From Lamprocystis purpurea (GTDB taxonomy: Bacteria; Pseudomonadota; Gammaproteobacteria; Chromatiales; Chromatiaceae), in assembly GCA_020718945.1 (NCBI GenBank), contig DYRB01000078.1, positions 1-10,145 on the forward strand: a DNA stretch of 10,145 nt, given 5' to 3'. The position numbers were made by a program, and so were the translations under genes. The notes under the pieces were generated by a model, which was not told the DNA's origin, searched no databases, and saw only the letters and a program-made list of their open reading frames with translations. Below are positions 5,520 to 10,145 of the stretch, piece by piece (position 1 is the stretch's first letter; each line of letters begins with the position of its first letter).

Positions 5520-7166
5520 TCAACCCCCGCGATGCCGCAGGAAGTACTCCAGAAGGTCGCGGGTGGAGGCGTCGTGGGGGGCCGTGACCCGGTCCGCCTC
5601 GATCTCCTTGAAGATGACCCCGGCGAGCTGCTTGCCCAGTTCCACGCCCCATTGGTCATAAGAATTGACCCCCCACACCACCCCCTGGGTGAAAATGCGG
5701 TGCTCGTATAGGGCGATCAGGGCCCCCAGGGTGCGCGGGGTGAAACGGTCCACCAGGATGCTGTTGGTGGGCCTGTTGCCGGGGAAGGTGCGGTGCGGGG
5801 CCAGTTCCGTGGCCCGCTCCGGGTCCAGGCCTGCGATGGTCATCTCGGTGCGGGCCTCCTCGAAGGTCCGCCCGCACATCAGGGCCTCGGTCTGGGCGAA
5901 GAAGTTGGCCATGAGCTTGGCGTGGTGGTCGCCCACCGGGTTGTGGCTGTGGATGGGGGCTATGAAGTCGGCGGGGATCATCTGGGTCCCCTGGTGGATG
6001 AGCTGGTAGAAGGCGTGTTGACCGTCGGTACCGGGCTCGCCCCAGACCACGGGGCCCGTGCTGTACTCGACCGGCACCCCGGCGCGGGTGACCCGCTTGC
6101 CGTTGCTCTCCATGTCCCCCTGTTGCAGGTAGGCAGGCAGGTAGCGCAGGTACTGGTCGTAGGGCAGCACCACATGGGTACGGGCCCCGGCGAAGTTGGC
6201 GTACCAGACCCCGATGAGTCCCAACACCGCCGGTAGGTTCTCGGAGATGTCGGCATCGTGGAAGTGCTCGTCCATCTCATGGGCCCCGGCGAGCAGCTCG
6301 CAGAACCCCTCATAGCCGATGGCCAGGGCTATGGGCAGCCCGATGGCCGACCACAGCGAATAGCGCCCGCCGACCCAGTCCCAGAAGCCGAACATGTGGC
6401 TGGTATCGATACCGAAGGCGGCTACCCGCTCCCCATTGGTGGATACGGCGACGAAGTGGTCGGCGACCGCCGCCTCGTCCCCCAGGGCCTTGACCAGCCA
6501 GGCCCGGGCGCTCAAGGCATTGGTCATGGTCTCCTGGGTGGTGAAGGTCTTGGAGGCGACCACGAACAGGGTGCTGGCCGGGTCCAGGTGGCGGATGGTC
6601 TCGGCCAGGTGGGTGCCGTCCACGTTGGAGACGAAGTGGACCCGCAGCTCCGGGGACTGATAGGGCTTGAGGGCCTCGCAGACCATGAGCGGTCCCAGGT
6701 TGGAGCCGCCGATACCGATGTTGACCACGTCGGTGATGCGCTCCCCGGTGTAGCCGCGCCATTCGCCGCTGCGGACCGCTCGGGTGAAGGTCTCCATGCG
6801 GGCCAGGACGGCGTTGATGCCGGGCATCACGTCCTCGCCATCGACGAAGATGGGCCGGTTGGAGCGGTTGCGGAGCGCCACGTGCAGGACGGCGCGGCCC
6901 TCCGTGTTGTTGATCTGATCCCCGGCGTACATGCGGCGGATCCACCCCTGGAGGTCCACCGCCTGGGCCAGGTCGAACAGCAGCCCCAGGGTCTCCTGGG
7001 TCAGGAGGTTCTTGGAGTAGTCCACGTGCAGCCCGGCGGCACGCATGGTCATCTGGGCGGCGCGCTGGGGGTTGCGGTCGAACAGGTCGCGCATCTGGAC
7101 CTGGCGCATCGCCTGCCAGTGGGACTCCAGGGCGCGCCAGGCGGGGGTGTGGTTGACGAGCGGCAT
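5520..7166 (-). CDS. pgi: Glucose-6-phosphate isomerase
   Basis: 548 aa, close to the 549 aa of the E. coli enzyme, and complete. It interconverts glucose 6-phosphate and fructose 6-phosphate in the cytosol (glycolysis and gluconeogenesis). Signatures: NIGIGGSNLGPLM (149-161), ASKTFTTQETMTNA (204-217), QQGDMESNGK (348-357) with catalytic Glu353, GTDGQHAFYQLIHQGTQMIP (379-398) with catalytic His384, and QWGVELGKQLAG (505-516) with catalytic Lys512. These correspond to E. coli Glu355, His386 and Lys514. The start ATG 7166 has AAGGAG 9 nt upstream. The gene lies 75 bp downstream of zwf on the same strand, so the two are probably co-transcribed, with Pgi and Zwf competing for the same substrate. 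It is the last intact housekeeping gene before the defence region. Confidence 0.98.
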   Translation of the reverse strand: MPLVNHTPAWRALESHWQAMRQVQMRDLFDRNPQRAAQMTMRAAGLHVDYSKNLLTQETLGLLFDLAQAVDLQGWIRRMYAGDQINNTEGRAVLHVALRNRSNRPIFVDGEDVMPGINAVLARMETFTRAVRSGEWRGYTGERITDVVNIGIGGSNLGPLMVCEALKPYQSPELRVHFVSNVDGTHLAETIRHLDPASTLFVVASKTFTTQETMTNALSARAWLVKALGDEAAVADHFVAVSTNGERVAAFGIDTSHMFGFWDWVGGRYSLWSAIGLPIALAIGYEGFCELLAGAHEMDEHFHDADISENLPAVLGLIGVWYANFAGARTHVVLPYDQYLRYLPAYLQQGDMESNGKRVTRAGVPVEYSTGPVVWGEPGTDGQHAFYQLIHQGTQMIPADFIAPIHSHNPVGDHHAKLMANFFAQTEALMCGRTFEEARTEMTIAGLDPERATELAPHRTFPGNRPTNSILVDRFTPRTLGALIALYEHRIFTQGVVWGVNSYDQWGVELGKQLAGVIFKEIEADRVTAPHDASTRDLLEYFLRHRGG

Positions 7167-7205
7167 CTTCGGGTACTCCTTCGCGTTGCGTCTCTTGGTT
7201 CCGCA

Positions 7206-7225
7206 GGGTTGTGGAGGGTTGTGGA
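7206..7225. repeat. Short tandem 10-bp repeat in the zwf-pgi gap
   Basis: Two exact copies of GGGTTGTGGA lie side by side in the 75-bp gap between zwf and pgi; on the coding strand they read TCCACAACCC. A third copy diverges (GGGGCTCGGG). They lie upstream of the pgi Shine-Dalgarno site. No function is evident. Confidence 0.6.
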
Positions 7226-7241
7226 GGGGCTCGGGGTTGGA

Positions 7242-8717
7242 TCAGCCGTCGAGGCCGTTGCGCCAGTCCTGGTCGTCGCGGTCGAACAGGCGGTTGGCCT
7301 CCGGCGGTCCCCAGGTCCCGGCCGGGTAGGTGTGGATGAAGTCCCGCTCGGTGGCCCAGAGCTTCAGCACCGGATCGACCACCCGCCAGGCCCAGTTCAC
7401 CTCATCGTACCGCAGGAACAGGGAATGGTCCCCTTCGATCACGTCGAGGATCAGGGCCTCGTAGGCATCGATCTGGTTCGGGGCGATGGTGCAGGTGCTC
7501 GCGTCCAGGCGCTCGGTCTGGGTGCGCAGCTCCAGCCCTGGCTGCTTGACCTGGATCTCCAGGCGCATGCACTCGCTGGGCTGGATGTTGAGCAGCAGCC
7601 AGTTGGGCTTGAGGCTCTCGATGGCGGTGTAGCGGAAGAGCTGCTGGGGCGGGTGCTTGAAGCGGATGGCGATGAGGGACTGGGTCTGCTCCAGGCGCTT
7701 GCCGGTGCGCAGGTAGAAGGGCACCCCGCGCCAGCGCCAGTTGTCGATGTAGAGCTTTAGGGCGGCGTAGGTCTCGGTGGTGCTGTTGTGGCCCACCCCG
7801 GGCTCGTCCAGGTAGCCGGGGATCTTGCTCGCCCCGGCCTGACCGGCTCGGTACTGGGCGCGGAAGGCTTGGGCGTGGACCGCCTCCCGTGGGATGGGGC
7901 GGATGGAGCGCAGCACCTTGACCTTCTCGTCGCGCAGGGCCTCCGCGTCCAGGCAGGGCGGGGGCTCCATGGCGATCAGGGTGAGGGTCTGCAACAAGTG
8001 GCTCTGGATCATGTCGCGCATGGCCCCCACCCCGTCGTAGAAACCCGCCCGCTCCTCGATGCCGCGCCCCTCGCTGTGGGAGATCTGCACGTGATCGATG
8101 TAGTTGCGGTTCCACAGGGGTTCGAGCAGCAGGTTGGCGAAGCGGAACACCAGGATGTTCTGCACCGTGCTCTTGCCCAGGTAATGGTCGATGCGATAGA
8201 TCTGGTCCTCGGTGAAGTGCCGGCCCAGGCGCTCGTCCAGGGCCTCGGCGCTCTCCAGGTCGAAGCCGAAGGGTTTCTCCACCACCAGGCGCGACCAGCC
8301 CTGCTGCTGGCCGTTGAGCCCGCTGCCCGCCAGGTGCTGGGCCACCTCGCCGTAGTAGCGGGGGGCCACCGCCAGGTAGAAGATCAGGTTGGGGGGCAGG
8401 GCCTGGTCCCCGCGCAGGCGCTCAGCCAGGCGGGCGAAGGCCGCCGGGTCGTCCAGGTCGCCGCTGACGAAACCCAGACGCTCGCCCAGGCGCGCCGCCA
8501 CCTGGGCGTCCAGGCCAGCGCCGATGCGCTCGGCCAATATCCCCAGCACCTCGGCACGCCAGTCCGCGTCGCCCCAGTCGCGCCGGCCGAAGCCCAGGAT
8601 GCGCGTCTCCGTCTCCAGGCGGCCTGCCAGTTCGAGGTGGTAAAGGGCCGGTAACAGCTTGATACGCGAGAGATTCCCCGTGGCGCCGAAGATCACCAGG
8701 GTGGCCGCATCGTGCAT
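7242..8717 (-). CDS. zwf: Glucose-6-phosphate 1-dehydrogenase
   Basis: 491 aa, the normal length. It oxidises glucose 6-phosphate to 6-phosphogluconolactone with reduction of NADP+ (or NAD+), the entry to the oxidative pentose phosphate and Entner-Doudoroff routes, in the cytosol. Signatures: Rossmann-type nucleotide-binding loop GATGNLSRIKLLPALY (11-26), VVEKPFG (145-151) with the conserved Lys148, the family hallmark RIDHYLGKSTVQN (175-187) with Asp177 and His178, and RDMIQSHLLQ (234-243) with His240, equivalent to the catalytic His240 of the Leuconostoc enzyme. The start is ATG 8717 (MHDAATLVIFGATGN) because the frame upstream is not family-like and GGAG lies 8 nt before it. It is divergent from glgA and upstream of pgi in a probable zwf-pgi operon. 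Confidence 0.97.
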   Translation of the reverse strand: MHDAATLVIFGATGNLSRIKLLPALYHLELAGRLETETRILGFGRRDWGDADWRAEVLGILAERIGAGLDAQVAARLGERLGFVSGDLDDPAAFARLAERLRGDQALPPNLIFYLAVAPRYYGEVAQHLAGSGLNGQQQGWSRLVVEKPFGFDLESAEALDERLGRHFTEDQIYRIDHYLGKSTVQNILVFRFANLLLEPLWNRNYIDHVQISHSEGRGIEERAGFYDGVGAMRDMIQSHLLQTLTLIAMEPPPCLDAEALRDEKVKVLRSIRPIPREAVHAQAFRAQYRAGQAGASKIPGYLDEPGVGHNSTTETYAALKLYIDNWRWRGVPFYLRTGKRLEQTQSLIAIRFKHPPQQLFRYTAIESLKPNWLLLNIQPSECMRLEIQVKQPGLELRTQTERLDASTCTIAPNQIDAYEALILDVIEGDHSLFLRYDEVNWAWRVVDPVLKLWATERDFIHTYPAGTWGPPEANRLFDRDDQDWRNGLDG

Positions 8718-8814
8718 TGCAGGGACTCCGCAGGGTTGAATTGTGATACTTTGATGGCCCCCGAGCCGCGCGGTGCGGATCGGCCCTATTACACGCGATG
8801 TCCGGCGGCCGCCT
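8718..8814. promoter_or_regulatory. Divergent zwf / glgA intergenic region with candidate promoters
   Basis: The 97-bp gap must hold the promoters of both divergent genes unless they start inside the neighbouring gene. It contains the only AT-rich patch nearby (8736-8756). On the plus strand TGTGATACT at 8742-8750 resembles an extended -10 element for glgA (TGn plus a 4 of 6 match), without a good -35. On the minus strand the same patch offers TATCAC and CACAAT as weak -10 candidates for zwf. The assignment is tentative; shared regulation of glycogen synthesis and glucose-6-phosphate oxidation from this short region is an inference. Confidence 0.35.
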
Positions 8815-10145
8815 ATGGACCAGACCAACAATTCCCCCCGGTCCCCCTCCCAGGCCAAGGCGCAGGTCAAGGCCGGCGGGCTGCGGGTCCTCATGGCCAG
8901 CAGCGAGGCCCATCCGCTGATCAAGACCGGCGGGCTGGCCGACGTGGCCGCGAGCCTCCCGGCCGCCCTGAGCCAGCTCGGCCACGACGCCCGGCTCATT
9001 ATCCCCGCCTACCCCAAGGCCGTAAAACAGGTTCGCGAGCCCAAGCCCCTGTGCGAGATCCGCGTGACCGGTAGTCACGAGCAGGTGCGCATCCTCGGCG
9101 GCCACCTCCCGGACACCCTGCTGCCGGTCTACCTGGTGGAGGCCCCGGACCATTTCTGCCGCGAGGGGAGCCCCTACACCGACCTGTCCGGGCGGGACTG
9201 GGGCGACAACGCCGAGCGCTTCATGCTCTTCAACCGGGTCCTGGCACGCCTGGCCCAGGGCCTGCCGGCCCTAGGCTGGCGCCCGCAGATCCTGCACTGC
9301 AACGACTGGCAGACCGGCCTGGCCCCGGCCCTGCTCCAGGACACCCCGGACCGCCCGGCGACCATTTTCACCGTCCACAACCTGGCCTATCAGGGGCTGT
9401 TCGACCGCGCCACCTTCGACCGCCTGGGCTTGGCCCCCGGGCTCTGGGCCGTCAATGGCCTGGAGTTCCACCAGCGCCTGTCCTTCATCAAGGGCGGCCT
9501 GGTCTTCTCCGATCTGGTCAACACCGTGAGCCCCACCTATGCGGAAGAGGTCCGCACCCCGCGCTACGGCTGCGGTCTGGACGGCCTGCTGCGCCAGCTC
9601 GGCGGGCGCTTCCAGGGCATCCTCAACGGCATCGACTACCACGCCTGGGACCCCCGCACCGATCCGGCCATCGCCCAGAACTACGGCGCCGATACCTTCC
9701 ACCTCAAGGTCGAGAACAAGCTCAGCCTCCAGCGCGAAATGGGCCTGCCCCGCAACGAGCGGGCCCTGCTGTTCGGCTACATTGGCCGGCTGGTGGAGCA
9801 GAAGGGGGTGGACATGATCCTGGACATACTGCCGTGGCTCCTTGACCAGCGCGACGCCCAGGTGGTGCTCCAGACCACCGGCGACCTGCGCCTGGAGCGG
9901 GTCCTGCGCGACCTGGCCAAGGCCCATCCCGAGCAGGTGGCCGTCCACGCCGCCTACGACGAGGCCCGTGCCCATCGCATCGAGGCCGGCTGCGACGCCT
10001 TCCTCATGCCCTCGCGCTTCGAGCCCTGCGGCCTCAACCAGATGTACAGCCTGCGTTACGGCACCCTGCCCCTGGTCCACCGCACCGGCGGTCTGGCCGA
10101 TACCGTGGTCCATGCCTCCCCGGAGCACCTGGCCGACGGCACCGC
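8815..10145 (+). CDS. glgA: Glycogen synthase, ADP-glucose type, GT5 (C-terminus cut by window edge)
   Basis: 443 codons are visible, running off the right edge; bacterial GlgA is usually about 475-530 aa, so only the C-terminal end is missing. It transfers glucose from ADP-glucose to the non-reducing end of an alpha-1,4-glucan. Signatures: the N-terminal ADP-glucose-binding KTGGLADV (37-44), HCNDWQTGL (161-169), TVHNLAYQG (186-194), ILNGID (269-274), GRLVEQKG (324-331), and the C-terminal catalytic region RFEPCGLNQMYSLRYG (401-416, Glu403) followed by RTGGLADTV (423-431). ATG 8815 gives about 22 residues (MDQTNNSPRSPSQAKAQVKA) before the usual beta-strand start (LRVLMASSEAHPL). The Shine-Dalgarno match is poor, so the start could lie nearer that point. 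It diverges from zwf. The family could also include starch-synthase-like enzymes, but context and motifs fit GlgA. Confidence 0.96.
   Translation, partial: MDQTNNSPRSPSQAKAQVKAGGLRVLMASSEAHPLIKTGGLADVAASLPAALSQLGHDARLIIPAYPKAVKQVREPKPLCEIRVTGSHEQVRILGGHLPDTLLPVYLVEAPDHFCREGSPYTDLSGRDWGDNAERFMLFNRVLARLAQGLPALGWRPQILHCNDWQTGLAPALLQDTPDRPATIFTVHNLAYQGLFDRATFDRLGLAPGLWAVNGLEFHQRLSFIKGGLVFSDLVNTVSPTYAEEVRTPRYGCGLDGLLRQLGGRFQGILNGIDYHAWDPRTDPAIAQNYGADTFHLKVENKLSLQREMGLPRNERALLFGYIGRLVEQKGVDMILDILPWLLDQRDAQVVLQTTGDLRLERVLRDLAKAHPEQVAVHAAYDEARAHRIEAGCDAFLMPSRFEPCGLNQMYSLRYGTLPLVHRTGGLADTVVHASPEHLADGT

Noticed and set aside
6258..8654. Long plus-strand open frames opposite pgi and zwf (500 and 288 codons)
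   Set aside because: Shadows of the two well-conserved enzymes on the minus strand; composition is typical of antisense frames in GC-rich genes and no motif is visible.

Overview
The window is very GC-rich DNA from what looks like a gammaproteobacterium, plausibly a purple sulfur bacterium of the Chromatiales. That placement is inferred from the glgA / zwf-pgi grouping, the protein style and the dispersed CCCCTCACCCC-type repeats; nothing here proves the taxon. It has two parts: a housekeeping sugar-metabolism block on the right (about 5520-10145) and the start of a phage-defence operon on the left (1-4953), joined by a 566-bp scar.

Right block: glgA (glycogen synthase, + strand, runs off the right edge) diverges from zwf (glucose-6-phosphate dehydrogenase, - strand) across a 97-bp intergenic region that holds a small AT-rich patch. 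zwf is followed 75 bp later on the same strand by pgi (glucose-6-phosphate isomerase). All three are intact as far as they can be seen, with their catalytic motifs. Together they sit around the glucose-6-phosphate node: oxidative pentose phosphate entry, glycolysis/gluconeogenesis and glycogen storage.

Junction (4954-5519): no intact gene. Directly after the pgi stop, the same reading frame stays open for 79 codons with strongly coding-like codon use but no start codon. Next comes a decayed transposase: its N-terminus (MSQIQLPLFPAGVTPIT) and a later helix-turn-helix stretch (DTLSKAVRAGRLH) lie in different frames with the middle missing.

Left block: pglW (about 1440 aa, a NERD-nuclease plus double protein-kinase protein) overlaps pglX (adenine-specific methyltransferase, truncated by the left edge) by ATGA. 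This pair marks a type 2 BREX / Pgl phage growth limitation system; pglY, pglZ, brxD and brxHI would be expected beyond position 1 if the system is complete.

The most unusual feature is that both defence genes carry blocks of the same GC-rich palindromic repeat inside their reading frames. In pglW a 132-bp block bounded by 14-bp inverted ends lies in an interdomain linker. In pglX a 42-bp tandem array lies at about codon 180 and is read in a different frame. The repeat has no stop codon in any frame of the coding strand in its pglX form, and all unit lengths are multiples of three. Also notable: the first kinase domain of PglW has lost the catalytic aspartates while the second keeps them.
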